NCBI GenBank assembly: GCA_018814405.1
Contig: JAHIZO010000007.1
Span: 124,001 to 188,000, forward strand
DNA from: Gammaproteobacteria bacterium
Lineage (GTDB): Bacteria; Pseudomonadota; Gammaproteobacteria; Burkholderiales; Gallionellaceae
DNA length: 64,000 bases
Direction of reading: 5' to 3'
A program made the position numbers and the translations under genes. Shown here piece by piece: positions 20,119 through 29,139 of the stretch (the stretch's first letter is position 1; each line of letters starts with the position of its first letter). Below the pieces are notes generated by a model, which saw nothing but the letters and a program-made list of their open reading frames with translations, searched no databases and was not told the DNA's origin.

Positions 20119-21120
20119 ATGAGCAAGAGTTTGATCCAGTTCATCATCGAAGAGCAGCGTCAGATCCCGGGTGCTACCGGCGACTTTACTGGCCTGATCA
20201 GCGATATCGTATCCGCATGTAAACAGATCGCGCATGACGTGAACAAGGGTGCGCTGATCGGCGTGCTGGGTTCCGCGGGCAGCGAGAACGTGCAAGGCGA
20301 GACACAAAAGAAGCTCGACATCATCACCAATGAAGTGTTCATCAAGGCCAATGAGTGGAGCGGCCATCTGGCAGCGATGGCTTCCGAAGAGATGGACGAC
20401 ATCTACGAGATCCCCAAGCAATACCCACGCGGTAAGTACCTGATCACTTTCGATCCGCTGGATGGCTCTTCTAACATCGACGTGAACATCTCTGTCGGTA
20501 CCATCTTCTCCATCTTGCGTTGCCCAGAAGGCGTGACCAACCCGACCGCTGCCGACTTCATGCAGCCAGGCACCAAGCAAGTTTGCGGTGGCTACGCACT
20601 GTACGGCCCGAACACCATGATGGTGATCACCACCGGCCACGGCGTGAACGGCTTCACATTGGATCGCGACGTTGGCGATTTCTTCCTGACACACCCGAAC
20701 ATGACGATTCCGGAAGATACGGCCGAATTCGCCATCAATATGTCCAACCAGCGTTACTGGGAAGCTCCGGTGCAGAAGTATGTCGACGAGTGTATGAAGG
20801 GTAAGGACGGTGGTCGTGAAAAGAACTTCAACATGCGTTGGGTCGCCTCCATGGTGGCCGAAGTGCACCGTATCCTGACGCGCGGGGGCATCTTCATGTA
20901 TCCGTTCGACACCAAGGATGCGACCAAGCCGGGCAAACTGCGCTTGATGTATGAAGCCAACCCGATGTCCTTCATCGTGGAACAAGCTGGCGGCGTAAGC
21001 TCCACCGGACGCGAGCGCATCATGGAACTGCAACCCACAGGCCTGCACCAACGTGTGCCAGTCATCCTCGGCTCGAAGAACGAAGTCGAGCGTGTGGTCG
21101 GTTACCATAAAGGCGCGTAA
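20119..21120 (+). CDS. fbp: fructose-1,6-bisphosphatase class I
   Basis: Hydrolyses fructose 1,6-bisphosphate in the Calvin cycle and gluconeogenesis. The 333 residues include the metal and phosphate motif [20 protein letters not shown] and the C-terminal [19 protein letters not shown]. The start ATG 20119 follows AAAGAGGAGAG. The gene lies between terC and purC, within a string of genes for CO2 use, and ends in a GC-rich hairpin. Confidence 0.97.
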   Translation: MSKSLIQFIIEEQRQIPGATGDFTGLISDIVSACKQIAHDVNKGALIGVLGSAGSENVQGETQKKLDIITNEVFIKANEWSGHLAAMASEEMDDIYEIPKQYPRGKYLITFDPLDGSSNIDVNISVGTIFSILRCPEGVTNPTAADFMQPGTKQVCGGYALYGPNTMMVITTGHGVNGFTLDRDVGDFFLTHPNMTIPEDTAEFAINMSNQRYWEAPVQKYVDECMKGKDGGREKNFNMRWVASMVAEVHRILTRGGIFMYPFDTKDATKPGKLRLMYEANPMSFIVEQAGGVSSTGRERIMELQPTGLHQRVPVILGSKNEVERVVGYHKGA

Positions 21121-21132
21121 GTTAGCGAAAAG

Positions 21133-21152
21133 CGCCCCCGGCAACGGGGGCG
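21133..21152 (+). terminator. GC-rich hairpin after fbp
   Basis: CGCCCCCG and CGGGGGCG (21133-21140 and 21145-21152) form a perfect 8-bp stem with a GCAA loop 12 bp after the fbp stop. No T-run follows (TTGTCACG), so termination strength is uncertain. Confidence 0.5.
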
Positions 21153-21191
21153 TTGTCACGTCTGCAATATGTTGAAACAAAAGAGGTAATC

Positions 21192-22076
21192 ATGACTGCC
21201 TTGCACGAATCCGATCTACCCAGCCTGAAATTCCTGCATCGCGGCAAAGTGCGCGACCTGTACGAAGTGGACGAAAAACATCTGCTGATCGTACAAACCG
21301 ACCGCTTGTCCGCGTTCGATTTCATCCTGCCGACACCGATTCCCGGCAAGGGCGAGGTGCTGACGGCGGTATCGAATTTCTGGTTCAAGAAGTTGGGTCA
21401 AGTCATTCCCAACCACCTGTCCGGTATCGATCCCGAATCCGTGGTGAAGACCGATGCCGAAAAGGCCCAAGTGCGTGGCCGCTCTTTCGTTACAAAGAAA
21501 CTCAAGCCACTGCCGATCGAGGCCATCGTGCGCGGCTATCTGGTTGGTTCCGGCTGGAAGGATTACAAAAAGACCGGAGCCGTATGCGGTATCGAATTGC
21601 CTGCTGGTTTGCAGGAAGCACAGAAGTTGCCGCAGGCATTGTTCACGCCCTCGACAAAAGCTGCTGTGGGTGACCACGACGAGAACATCTCGTTCGAAGA
21701 AGCCAAGAAGTTGTTGGGCGACGACATGGCCGAACAAGTGAAGAACGCCACGCTGGCGCTCTACACGCAGGCTGCGGAATATGCCCTGACACGCGGCATC
21801 ATCATCGCTGATACCAAGTTCGAGTTCGGTACCGATGATGGGGGCAAGCTGTACCTGATCGACGAAGCGTTGACGCCGGATTCCTCGCGCTTTTGGCCTG
21901 CAGACCAATATCAGGTCGGTAGCAATCCGCCCAGCTTCGATAAGCAGTTCATCCGTGATTGGTTGGAAACATCCGGCTGGAACAAGCAACCGCCGGCACC
22001 ATCGGTTCCCGCTGATATCCTGCAAAAAACATCCGACAAATATCGCGAAGCACAACGTCTCTTGACAGGCGAATGA
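21192..22076 (+). CDS. purC: SAICAR synthase
   Basis: Couples CAIR, the product of the PurE step, with aspartate in purine synthesis. The 294-residue protein has [19 protein letters not shown] near the N-terminus, [20 protein letters not shown] and [14 protein letters not shown]. It belongs to the longer SAICAR synthase type found in beta/gammaproteobacteria and yeast. The start is ATG 21192 after AGAGGT; an in-frame TTG at 21153 lies inside the fbp hairpin and is unlikely. Its stop overlaps the carbonic anhydrase start (ATGA). Confidence 0.96.
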   Translation: MTALHESDLPSLKFLHRGKVRDLYEVDEKHLLIVQTDRLSAFDFILPTPIPGKGEVLTAVSNFWFKKLGQVIPNHLSGIDPESVVKTDAEKAQVRGRSFVTKKLKPLPIEAIVRGYLVGSGWKDYKKTGAVCGIELPAGLQEAQKLPQALFTPSTKAAVGDHDENISFEEAKKLLGDDMAEQVKNATLALYTQAAEYALTRGIIIADTKFEFGTDDGGKLYLIDEALTPDSSRFWPADQYQVGSNPPSFDKQFIRDWLETSGWNKQPPAPSVPADILQKTSDKYREAQRLLTGE

Positions 22077-22711
22077 CCAACCCTACAGAACTGATCAAAG
22101 GTTTCCATCGTTTCCGTGAACAACATTTCACGGACGACGATGCTTTGTATCGTCAGCTGGTACAAGAGGGGCAGACACCGAAGATACTTGTCGTTGCCTG
22201 TTGTGATTCACGCGTCGATCCGGCACTGGTGCTGGATTGCGCGCCGGGCGACCTGTTCGTTATTCGCAACGTCGCCAATTTGGTGCCGCCCGACGAGAAC
22301 CGTATCGGGGGTCGTCACGGTACCAGTGCCGCGCTGGAATACGGGGTGAAGACGCTATGTGTGGAACACATCGTCGTACTGGGACACGCCCAGTGTGGTG
22401 GCATTCAGGCCTTGATGAGAGGCTCGGCTGATATAGATGGTCAAGAATCCTTCATCAGCAGCTGGATGCGGCTGGCCGAGCAAGCGCGCACCAAGGTGTT
22501 GCAAGAGTTGCCGGATGCCTCGAGTAAAGTGCTGGAACGCGCCTGCGAACAGCAGGCCATACTCAGCTCACTGGATAATCTGATGAGCTTCGAGTGGATA
22601 CGCGAGCGCGTAGAGGATGGACGGTTGATGCTGCATGGCTGGTATTTCGATATCGAAAACGGGCAGTTGCTGCAATACAAAGCAGACAACTGCCAGTTCA
22701 GCCCAATGTGA
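22073..22711 (+). CDS. can: beta-class carbonic anhydrase
   Basis: Zinc enzyme interconverting CO2 and bicarbonate, 212 residues. The zinc ligands and catalytic dyad are in [12 protein letters not shown] and [28 protein letters not shown] is also typical. The start overlaps the purC stop by 4 bp, so it is translationally coupled to a purine gene while serving a group of carboxylation enzymes (RuBisCO, PurE). Its stop abuts the stop of the opposing DUF4124 gene, and a 7-bp stem TTCCCCG/CGGGGAA at 22715-22734 just after the stop may help end both transcripts. Confidence 0.95.
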   Translation: MTNPTELIKGFHRFREQHFTDDDALYRQLVQEGQTPKILVVACCDSRVDPALVLDCAPGDLFVIRNVANLVPPDENRIGGRHGTSAALEYGVKTLCVEHIVVLGHAQCGGIQALMRGSADIDGQESFISSWMRLAEQARTKVLQELPDASSKVLERACEQQAILSSLDNLMSFEWIRERVEDGRLMLHGWYFDIENGQLLQYKADNCQFSPM

Positions 22712-23317
22712 TCATTCCCCGTCTTGGCGGGGAAGTCCCTTCAGTTCGCGATAGCGAGCCTTGTCGGCAGCGTACCTTGCCTTAACGGCTTTTAGCTCTG
22801 CCGTATTCGTATCCAACTCAGCCTGGAACTGTTCGATGCGCAGTTCGGCATTCTCCAGATCTTCCAGCAGCGATTTGGGTGTCTTGCGGTTCTGCTTGGC
22901 AATCCGTTCTTGCTCCTGTTGCAGGCTGGCAAGGTTCTCGTTGGCCGATTTGAGTAGCGTGGTGTAGCTGCTGATGCGCGCCTCGACCTGCTGCAGGTTG
23001 CGGTCACGCGCAAGGTCGATCTCTTCGTCGGAACTGTAAGTGTTGACCAGTGCGTTGTCGCGCCGTTCCGACTGTATCTCCTCATCGGTCTTCATGCGGG
23101 TTTGCTGATTGAGGTTGTCGCGGGAGGACTCGCGCTCTTTCAGGCGCCCCTTTTCCAGCGTTTGTGTGTCGCGGTTGGCATAGCGGGGCGGAATGGTTTC
23201 ACCGTAGTGCGTGGTGCCGTTCTCATCCACCCACTTGTACAGCTTGGCTTCGGCATTCAGTGACACAGCAGCCAGCAGGGCTGCCACGCTCAGCAATACT
23301 TTGGAATCCATCATCAT
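22712..23317 (-). CDS. DUF4124 exported protein with coiled coil
   Basis: Up to 201 residues. A signal peptide ([19 protein letters not shown]) is followed by the DUF4124 motif [20 protein letters not shown] and then a long charged, heptad-rich region from about residue 60 to the end that should form a coiled coil, so a periplasmic protein is expected. Function is unknown. Three successive ATG codons (23317, 23314, 23311) make the start ambiguous; the first overlaps the pyrE stop, implying co-expression with pyrE. The 3' end abuts the carbonic anhydrase gene tail to tail. Confidence 0.87.
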   Translation of the reverse strand: MMMDSKVLLSVAALLAAVSLNAEAKLYKWVDENGTTHYGETIPPRYANRDTQTLEKGRLKERESSRDNLNQQTRMKTDEEIQSERRDNALVNTYSSDEEIDLARDRNLQQVEARISSYTTLLKSANENLASLQQEQERIAKQNRKTPKSLLEDLENAELRIEQFQAELDTNTAELKAVKARYAADKARYRELKGLPRQDGE

Positions 23318-23955
23318 TTCACCCCGTATCTATCTCGATAAGTTTGAACCGCTTGCAGATTCTGCACCAAGTCTGCCTGCCCCTGCAAATAACCGAGCAG
23401 ATCATTCAGTGCGGCGATAGAGACGACCGGCAGGCCATAGTCGCGTTGCACCTCCTGCACGGCAGACAATGCCCCCTGTCCGCGCTCCATGCGGTCCAGC
23501 GCGATCACCACGCCGCACGGTGTGGCACCCGCCGCGCGGATAAGTTCGATGGATTCGCGCACCGACGTACCCGCCGAGATCACATCGTCGATGATCAACA
23601 CCTTACCCAGCAATGCCGCACCTACGGTATTGCCGCCCTCGCCGTGGTCCTTGGCTTCCTTGCGGTTGAAGCAATACGGTACATTACGCCCCTGCTCCGC
23701 TAATGCGATGGAAGTACCCGCTACCAATGGAATGCCCTTGTAAGCTGGGCCAAACAACATATCGAACTCTAAACCTGACGCAAGGATGGCCTGCGCATAG
23801 AACTGGCACAGCTCGCGCAATGCAGCACCGTCTTGGAACAGCCCCGAATTGAAGAAGTAAGGTGACAGACGACCGGCTTTGGTCTGGAACTCGCCGAAAC
23901 GGAGGACGTTCTGCGCGACGGCGAAGCGGATGAAATCCTGACGGTATGCGTGCAT
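23314..23955 (-). CDS. pyrE: orotate phosphoribosyltransferase
   Basis: Makes orotidine 5'-phosphate from orotate and PRPP in pyrimidine synthesis. The 213-residue product begins [23 protein letters not shown], has the substrate segment [13 protein letters not shown] and the PRPP motif [17 protein letters not shown]. The frame is open to 24327 but the extension is not family sequence and crosses the divergent xth start, so ATG 23955 is chosen. The 78-bp gap to xth contains a palindromic ATTATAAT (23989-23996) that could provide -10 elements in both directions. Confidence 0.95.
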   Translation of the reverse strand: MHAYRQDFIRFAVAQNVLRFGEFQTKAGRLSPYFFNSGLFQDGAALRELCQFYAQAILASGLEFDMLFGPAYKGIPLVAGTSIALAEQGRNVPYCFNRKEAKDHGEGGNTVGAALLGKVLIIDDVISAGTSVRESIELIRAAGATPCGVVIALDRMERGQGALSAVQEVQRDYGLPVVSIAALNDLLGYLQGQADLVQNLQAVQTYRDRYGVK

Positions 23956-24033
23956 GGGGAGAATGGGAACGAGTTGAACGATGCGGCCATTATAATGCCC
24001 GCCACCCAAGATGACAGAAACGAACCAACAGTT

Positions 24034-24801
24034 ATGAGAATTATCAGTTTGAACCTCAACGGTATCCGCTCCGCCTATAACAAAGGCCTGCTCGAATGGT
24101 TCGGCAAACAGGAGGCCGATATCATGTGCGTGCAGGAGCTCAAGGCCCAACAAGCCGACATGACCCCCGACATGCTCGGCCCCTTCGGATATCACGGCTA
24201 TTTCCACTATGCTGAAAAGAAGGGCTACAGCGGCGTCGGCATCTACAGCAAGAAAAAACCGGACAACGTCATCGTCGGTCTGGGCATCCCCGAGTTCGAC
24301 ATGGAAGGCCGTTACATCGAAGCCCAATTCGGCAACCTCAGCGTGGTCTCGCTTTACCTGCCCTCAGGCTCCAGCGGCGAAGAGCGCCAGGCCGTGAAGT
24401 TCAAGTTCCTGGAAGCCTTCATGCCGCACATGGTTGCGCTCAAGCAGAGCGGCCGAGACGTCGTCGTCTGCGGCGACTGGAACATCGCCCACACCGAGAA
24501 GGACCTGAAGAACTGGAAAGGAAACAAAAAGAATTCAGGCTTTCTGCCCGAAGAACGTGCTTGGATCACCTCACTGTTGAATGAAGTCGGCTTCGTCGAT
24601 GTATTCCGCAAACTACACCCCGAATTGGAAGCCTACACCTGGTGGTCGAATCGTGGTCAAGCATGGTCCAAGGATGTGGGCTGGCGTCTTGACTACCAGA
24701 TCACCACGCCCGGCATCGCCGAAAAAGCCATTTCAACTGGAATATATAAAGAACAGCGGTTTTCGGATCACGCACCGTTCATGGTGGACTACAAGGATTG
24801 A
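24034..24801 (+). CDS. xth: exodeoxyribonuclease III
   Basis: Apurinic/apyrimidinic endonuclease and 3'-exonuclease of base-excision repair, 255 residues. It opens with [18 protein letters not shown] and shows [28 protein letters not shown], and the C-terminal metal and catalytic segment [11 protein letters not shown]. The start ATG 24034 is conserved in the family; the reading frame extends to 23950 but would overlap pyrE. Its 3' end overlaps the convergent permease gene by 13 bp. Confidence 0.95.
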   Translation: MRIISLNLNGIRSAYNKGLLEWFGKQEADIMCVQELKAQQADMTPDMLGPFGYHGYFHYAEKKGYSGVGIYSKKKPDNVIVGLGIPEFDMEGRYIEAQFGNLSVVSLYLPSGSSGEERQAVKFKFLEAFMPHMVALKQSGRDVVVCGDWNIAHTEKDLKNWKGNKKNSGFLPEERAWITSLLNEVGFVDVFRKLHPELEAYTWWSNRGQAWSKDVGWRLDYQITTPGIAEKAISTGIYKEQRFSDHAPFMVDYKD

Positions 24802-26048
24802 GGCGAAGGTTGCTCATTCCACGGAGCCACTTTCAGTAACAGCAGCATCCCCGGTATCGCCAGCAGCACGCACAGCAAGAAGAACATCGTCCATCCCATT
24901 GATTCCACCAACCATCCCGTTGCCGCATTGGCAAAGGTGCGCGGTATTGCCATCAAACTGGTGAACAGCGCGAACTGGGTAGCCGTATAAGCGGGGTGGG
25001 TAGTGCGGGCGATGAAGGCTACGAAGGCGACGGTGCCGAGGCCGACGCCTAGGGCTTCCATGCCGATAACGATGGCGAGCTGGGTGCGTTCGGCGACGCC
25101 TATCTCAGTGAAGGGGCCGTGCGAGGCGAGCCAAGCGAAGCCGAAGATGGAGACCACCTGCACAACGCCGAACAACCACAGCGCGCGGTTGATGCCGATC
25201 TTCACCATCCACAATCCGCCCAGCATGCCGCCGATGATGGAAGGCCACAAGCCAGCGTTCTTGGCGATGAGGCCGATATCGGTCTTGCTGAATCCCATGT
25301 CGAGATAGAACGGCGTGGCCAGCGCGGTGCACATGCTGTCGCCGAGTTTGTAGAACAGCAAAAAGGCCAGCACCAGCAATGCGCTGTTCCAGCCGTTGCG
25401 GGTGATGAATTCGTGGAACGGTTCCACCACTGCTTCACGCAGCGTCTTGGGTGGCGAAGCGCGGTGTGGTTCACTCACCATCAGCGTCATGGCGATACCA
25501 GGCAGCATGAATAGCGCAGTGATGATGAATACCCAATCCCACGCCATGTGATCGGCGAGGATCAGCGAAAGCGAACCGGGCACCAGACCGGCGACGCGGT
25601 AAGCGTTGACGTGGATGGCGTTGCCTAGCCCCAGTTCTGCATCACCTAGCAATTCACGGCGATAGGCGTCGAGTGCGATGTCCTGTGTGGCGGAGAGGAA
25701 GGCGAGCAGCGTGCAGAACAGCACGATGGCGGTCATGTCGGTCTGCGGCGAAAAGCCGCCGAGCGTGGCAATCACCAGTAGCAGTCCAATCTGCGTAACC
25801 AGCATCCAGCCGCGTCGCCGACCCAGTATCGGCAACACATAACGGTCAAGGAATGGCGACCACAGGAACTTCCAGGTGTAGGGGAATTGGATCAGCGCGA
25901 ACAGGCCGATGGTTTTAAGGTCGACCTGCTCGGTACGCAGCCAAGCGGGCACCAGATTGAACAGCAGGAACAGCGGCAGACCGGAAGCGAAACCCGTGAA
26001 CACGCATATCAACATGCGCTTGGTGAACAATTGCTCCCAGACGCTCAT
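24789..26048 (-). CDS. ampG: AmpG-like MFS permease (muropeptide uptake)
   Basis: Major facilitator protein of 419 residues with about twelve membrane helices, matching the AmpG group that imports anhydromuropeptides for cell-wall recycling (FTGFASGLPLFLLFNLVPAW, WKFLWSPFLDRY, LSATQDIALDAYRRELL). The substrate is inferred from family only; related carriers take other solutes. The gene for the recycling ligase Mpl is also in this window, at 57272. It overlaps metW by 4 bp at its start and so probably belongs to the metX-metW unit. Confidence 0.82.
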   Translation of the reverse strand: MSVWEQLFTKRMLICVFTGFASGLPLFLLFNLVPAWLRTEQVDLKTIGLFALIQFPYTWKFLWSPFLDRYVLPILGRRRGWMLVTQIGLLLVIATLGGFSPQTDMTAIVLFCTLLAFLSATQDIALDAYRRELLGDAELGLGNAIHVNAYRVAGLVPGSLSLILADHMAWDWVFIITALFMLPGIAMTLMVSEPHRASPPKTLREAVVEPFHEFITRNGWNSALLVLAFLLFYKLGDSMCTALATPFYLDMGFSKTDIGLIAKNAGLWPSIIGGMLGGLWMVKIGINRALWLFGVVQVVSIFGFAWLASHGPFTEIGVAERTQLAIVIGMEALGVGLGTVAFVAFIARTTHPAYTATQFALFTSLMAIPRTFANAATGWLVESMGWTMFFLLCVLLAIPGMLLLLKVAPWNEQPSPQSL

Positions 26049-26647
26049 GCCTCGCGCTTGAAGCGGTATGCCGCCACGTTGCCAAACAGGTTGGGCAGCA
26101 GGTTCACATCGCCATGCTCGTTCATCACGTGACGACCGAGGATGCGGATGCCGAGGTGCTCACACAGCAGTTCGAAATCCTTCAGCGTGCACAGGTGCAC
26201 ATTGGGTGTGTCGTACCACTGATAGGGCAACTGTTTCGACACCGGCATGTGGCCGTTGAAGATCTGCAGGCGGTTCTTCCAGTAGCCGAAGTTGGGGAAA
26301 CTGATGATGCCCTCGCGGCCCACTCTGACGATCTCTTTCATCAATGCTTCGGTATGACGCGTGGCTTGCAGCGTCTGCGACAGGATGACGAAATCGAAAG
26401 ACTGGTCCTCGAAATCGGCCAGACCGCTATCCAGATCGTTCTGGATCACGTTCACGCCGTTGGCGATGCAAGTGGCGATCTTTTTGTCGTTGATCTCCAC
26501 GCCGTAACCGCGCACCTCGCGTGTCTCGCGCAGGTAACGTAGCAGGCTGCCGTCGCCGCAACCGAGGTCGAGCACAGAAGAGCCTGGTGGTATCCATTGG
26601 GCGATGGCGGCGAAGTCGGGACGCGCTTCGATGATGGATGTATTCAT
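26045..26647 (-). CDS. metW: MetW-like methyltransferase-fold protein
   Basis: Protein of 200 residues with a SAM-dependent methyltransferase fold ([38 protein letters not shown]). In proteobacteria metW follows metX and is needed for methionine synthesis, reportedly acting with MetX. Its start overlaps the metX stop by 4 bp and its own stop overlaps the permease start, giving a tight three-gene unit under the SAM-II riboswitch. Confidence 0.93.
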   Translation of the reverse strand: MNTSIIEARPDFAAIAQWIPPGSSVLDLGCGDGSLLRYLRETREVRGYGVEINDKKIATCIANGVNVIQNDLDSGLADFEDQSFDFVILSQTLQATRHTEALMKEIVRVGREGIISFPNFGYWKNRLQIFNGHMPVSKQLPYQWYDTPNVHLCTLKDFELLCEHLGIRILGRHVMNEHGDVNLLPNLFGNVAAYRFKREA

Positions 26648-27774
26648 GGCAGCTCCTCCGCCACGCGCTCAAGGTAATTGCGCATCACCGCGAAATACTG
26701 TTCGTCCTGCATCAGGAAGGAATCGTGGCCATGCTGCGAGGTGATCTCGGCGTAGCTCACATTGCGTTTGTTATGCAGCAGCGCCTTCACGATCTCGCGC
26801 GAACGGTCGGGCGAGAAGCGCCAGTCGCTGGAGAACGACACCACCAGATAGTTGGCTTGCACATTGGCGAAGGCGCGCGCCAGATTGTGCTCGGTGTGCT
26901 GTGCCGGATCGAAATAATCCAGTGCCTTGGTCATCAGCAGATAAGTGTTGGCGTCGAAGTACGCGGCGAACTTGTCGCCCTGATAGCGCAGATAGGATTC
27001 GACCTCGAACTCGATGTCGTAACCGTATTTGTATTCACCCGAGCGCAGACCGCGCCCGAACTTGCCCGCCATCGCATCATCGGAAAGATAAGTGATGTGG
27101 CCCAGCATGCGCGCCAAGCGCAAGCCGCGCGTCGGTATCACGCCGTGCTGATAGAAATCGCCGCCGTGGAAATCGGGATCGGTGAGGATAGCGTTGCGCG
27201 CCACATCATTGAACGCGATGTTCTCGGTGGTCAGGTGCGGTGCGGTGGCGATGGCCAGCACGTTACGCACGCGATCGGGATAAGTGACCGCCCATTGCAT
27301 CGCCTGCATGCCACCCAAGCTACCGCCGATGATGGCGGCGAATCGTTGGATACCAAGAAGATCCGCCAGACGTGCTTGCGAATGCACCCAGTCTTCCACG
27401 GTAACCATCGGAAAATCCGAACCGTATGGTTTGCCGGTGACAGGATCGATACTGGAAGGACCGGTGGAACCGTGACAGCCGCCCAGGTTGTTCAGGCCGA
27501 TGACGAAGAACTTGTTGGTATCGATGGGCTTACCAGGGCCGATCATGTTGTCCCACCAGCCGATGTTCTTCGCGTCGTCGGCATAGCTGCCCGCGACATG
27601 GTGATGACCGGATAGCGCATGACAGACTAGGATTGAATTCGACTTGTCGGCATTCAGCGTGCCGTAGGTCTCGTATACCAGCTCGTAGCGCGGCAGCACT
27701 TTGCCGCAGCTGAAATGCAGCGGCTCTTCAAAGGTTGCGCGTTGCGCGCTGACGATTCCAACAGATCCGGACAA
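26644..27774 (-). CDS. metX: homoserine O-acyltransferase MetX
   Basis: Alpha/beta-hydrolase-type acyltransferase that activates homoserine for methionine synthesis. Of 376 residues, the nucleophile lies in [14 protein letters not shown], the acid in [13 protein letters not shown] and the histidine in [10 protein letters not shown]. Whether it uses acetyl- or succinyl-CoA cannot be read by eye; many proteobacterial MetX proteins use succinyl-CoA. The start chosen is TTG at 27774 because GGGAG sits 6 bp upstream and the N-terminus [11 protein letters not shown] matches relatives; the frame extends to 27801 but that reaches into the riboswitch terminator. Confidence 0.93.
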   Translation of the reverse strand: MSGSVGIVSAQRATFEEPLHFSCGKVLPRYELVYETYGTLNADKSNSILVCHALSGHHHVAGSYADDAKNIGWWDNMIGPGKPIDTNKFFVIGLNNLGGCHGSTGPSSIDPVTGKPYGSDFPMVTVEDWVHSQARLADLLGIQRFAAIIGGSLGGMQAMQWAVTYPDRVRNVLAIATAPHLTTENIAFNDVARNAILTDPDFHGGDFYQHGVIPTRGLRLARMLGHITYLSDDAMAGKFGRGLRSGEYKYGYDIEFEVESYLRYQGDKFAAYFDANTYLLMTKALDYFDPAQHTEHNLARAFANVQANYLVVSFSSDWRFSPDRSREIVKALLHNKRNVSYAEITSQHGHDSFLMQDEQYFAVMRNYLERVAEELP

Positions 27775-27785
27775 TACAAACTCCC

Positions 27786-27821
27786 AAAACAAAACCCGCA
27801 CAGCTTGAGGCTAGAGCGGGT
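27786..27821 (-). terminator. intrinsic terminator of the metX riboswitch
   Basis: On the minus strand ACCCGC (27821-27816) and GCGGGT (27799-27794) form a 6-bp stem around a 16-base loop, followed by TTTTGTTTT. It lies between the SAM-II aptamer and the metX ribosome-binding site, as an expression platform would. Confidence 0.7.
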
Positions 27822-27825
27822 CATC

Positions 27826-27882
27826 TCGCTTTAGCTGGAATGTTTAACGTGCCCCGCAAGCTGATCTCAAATCGGCACGGGA
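27826..27882 (-). ncRNA. SAM-II riboswitch upstream of metX
   Basis: Read on the minus strand, this leader shows the core features of the SAM-II (SAM-alpha) aptamer: a P1 stem with CCGTGCC pairing with GGCACG, the GATTTG segment after the 5' strand, CAGCTTGC, then ACGTTAAAC and the 3' pseudoknot segment GCTAAAG. SAM-II RNAs form an H-type pseudoknot and repress metA/metX-type genes when SAM is high. A terminator hairpin follows at 27786-27821. A TTGACA (27914-27909) with a weak GACACT 17 bp on could be the promoter, though its predicted start falls very near the aptamer's 5' edge. Confidence 0.85.
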
Positions 27883-27955
27883 CGAAGTGTCCGTGTTTTG
27901 CTACAGGCTGTCAATTCACACTGGCCACCGGGATATCGCGAGCCGCGAAACAAAA

Positions 27956-27986
27956 CTGTCATACAGCCTTCATGAGGCAGTAACAA
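27956..27986 (+). promoter_or_regulatory. candidate Pho-box promoter of the porin gene
   Basis: CTGTCAT at 27956-27962 and CCTTCAT at 27967-27973 are separated by four bases, matching about 14 of 18 positions of the PhoB box. A TAACAA at 27981-27986 could be the -10. The porin start is at 28074. This is an eye match to a degenerate site, so confidence is low. Confidence 0.3.
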
Positions 27987-28073
27987 AGCGACGGCATCAT
28001 CCGCTCCCAGTTCTTTCGGCGCTTGGCCGTTAAGAGCCAAGTGCAAATATTTTGTTAACGTTAAGGAGTAACC

Positions 28074-29057
28074 ATGAAACAAAAACTGATCGCACTGGCA
28101 ATCGCCTCTGCCCTCTCCGCCCCCGCTTTCGCCGACAATGCAAACGTTGAAGTTTATGGCAAGGCATTCCTGACTATGGATTCGCACAATGACGGTACCA
28201 ACACCGCCATGCGCGTGAACACCAACGCTTCCCGCTTCGGTGTCAAGGGCAGCGAAGATCTGGGTGACGGGCTGAAGGGTCTGTTCCAGTACGAAGTCGA
28301 GATGGATGCTGACGGCAGCACAGGTGCCGGCTTGGGCAAGACTCGTAACAGCTACTTTGGCTTGCAAGGCGATTTCGGTAAAGTCGCTCTGGGTATCCAC
28401 GACACCCCGTTCAAGGTTGCTCACAACAAGATCGAACTGTTCGACAACACTACTTCCTGGTCTGCTACCAATGTGATCGGCCGTTCTGCCGGCAAGAATT
28501 ACAACACTCGCCAAAAGAACATGGTTCAGTACTGGTCTCCGAAGATGGGTGGTCTGCAAGCTGCATTCATGTATAGCCCTGACGAAGCCAAGACTGCTAC
28601 TTCGAACAAAAGCATCACGTCTATGTCTGCCACTTACGCACAAGACGAGATCTATGCAGCTGCAGCTTACGAGAGCCGCGCTGACGTGACAGTCGGCACG
28701 ACTGACAGCGCTTTCCGTCTGGTTGGCAAATTCGATCTGGCTGACGCATGGGTCGGCGCGATGTTCGAGAACATGAAGACCAACACCAGCATCACTACCA
28801 GCGTGACCGGCAAGAACGTTGAATTGGTTGGCGGCATCAAGTTCGGTGCAGGCAGCATTGCAGCCAGCTTCGCCAAGGCAGGCTCGACAGCCGCCACGGG
28901 CGCGGCAGCTAACGATGTGAACAACCTGGCTATCAAGTACGCATACAACTTCTCCAAGCGTACCGAAGGCTTTGTTGCTTATTCCTCCATGAAGACCAAC
29001 GGCGCAACCAGCGTGACAGCAACTACCTTCGGTGGCGGCTTCCTGCACAAGTTCTAA
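28074..29057 (+). CDS. general outer-membrane porin (Gram-negative porin family)
   Basis: Outer-membrane trimeric porin of 327 residues. It has a signal peptide (MKQKLIALAIASALSAPAFA), the typical first strand NVEVYGKAFLTMD, the SRFGVKGSEDLGDGLKGLFQYE segment seen in betaproteobacterial porins, alternating beta-strand pattern and a C-terminal phenylalanine (GGGFLHKF) needed for BAM assembly. It stands alone between the divergent metX unit and a strong terminator. The upstream 190 bp include a candidate Pho box and a hairpin CTTGGC-N8-GCCAAG at 28022-28041. Confidence 0.94.
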   Translation: MKQKLIALAIASALSAPAFADNANVEVYGKAFLTMDSHNDGTNTAMRVNTNASRFGVKGSEDLGDGLKGLFQYEVEMDADGSTGAGLGKTRNSYFGLQGDFGKVALGIHDTPFKVAHNKIELFDNTTSWSATNVIGRSAGKNYNTRQKNMVQYWSPKMGGLQAAFMYSPDEAKTATSNKSITSMSATYAQDEIYAAAAYESRADVTVGTTDSAFRLVGKFDLADAWVGAMFENMKTNTSITTSVTGKNVELVGGIKFGAGSIAASFAKAGSTAATGAAANDVNNLAIKYAYNFSKRTEGFVAYSSMKTNGATSVTATTFGGGFLHKF

Positions 29058-29082
29058 GCTGGCTTCGGTCTAGAAATAGAGC

Positions 29083-29118
29083 AATACAAACGGGCGTCCT
29101 AGGACGCCCGTTTGTATT
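29083..29118. terminator. 36-bp perfect palindrome between porin and ptsI
   Basis: Two 18-base arms meet at 29100/29101 with no mismatch, giving a long GC-centred, AT-edged hairpin that can serve as terminator for the porin on the plus strand and for ptsI on the minus strand. Confidence 0.8.
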
Positions 29119-29139
29119 TAGCTACGAAATTAAGAAACG

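Noticed and set aside
20083-21180. 365-codon open frame on the minus strand
   Set aside because: Antisense to fbp and spans both gene ends; no domain seen.
26638-27615. 325-codon open frame on the plus strand
   Set aside because: Antisense to metX; no domain or ribosome-binding site.
27867-29048. 393-codon open frame on the minus strand
   Set aside because: Antisense to the porin gene and runs into the SAM-II riboswitch region; not coding.
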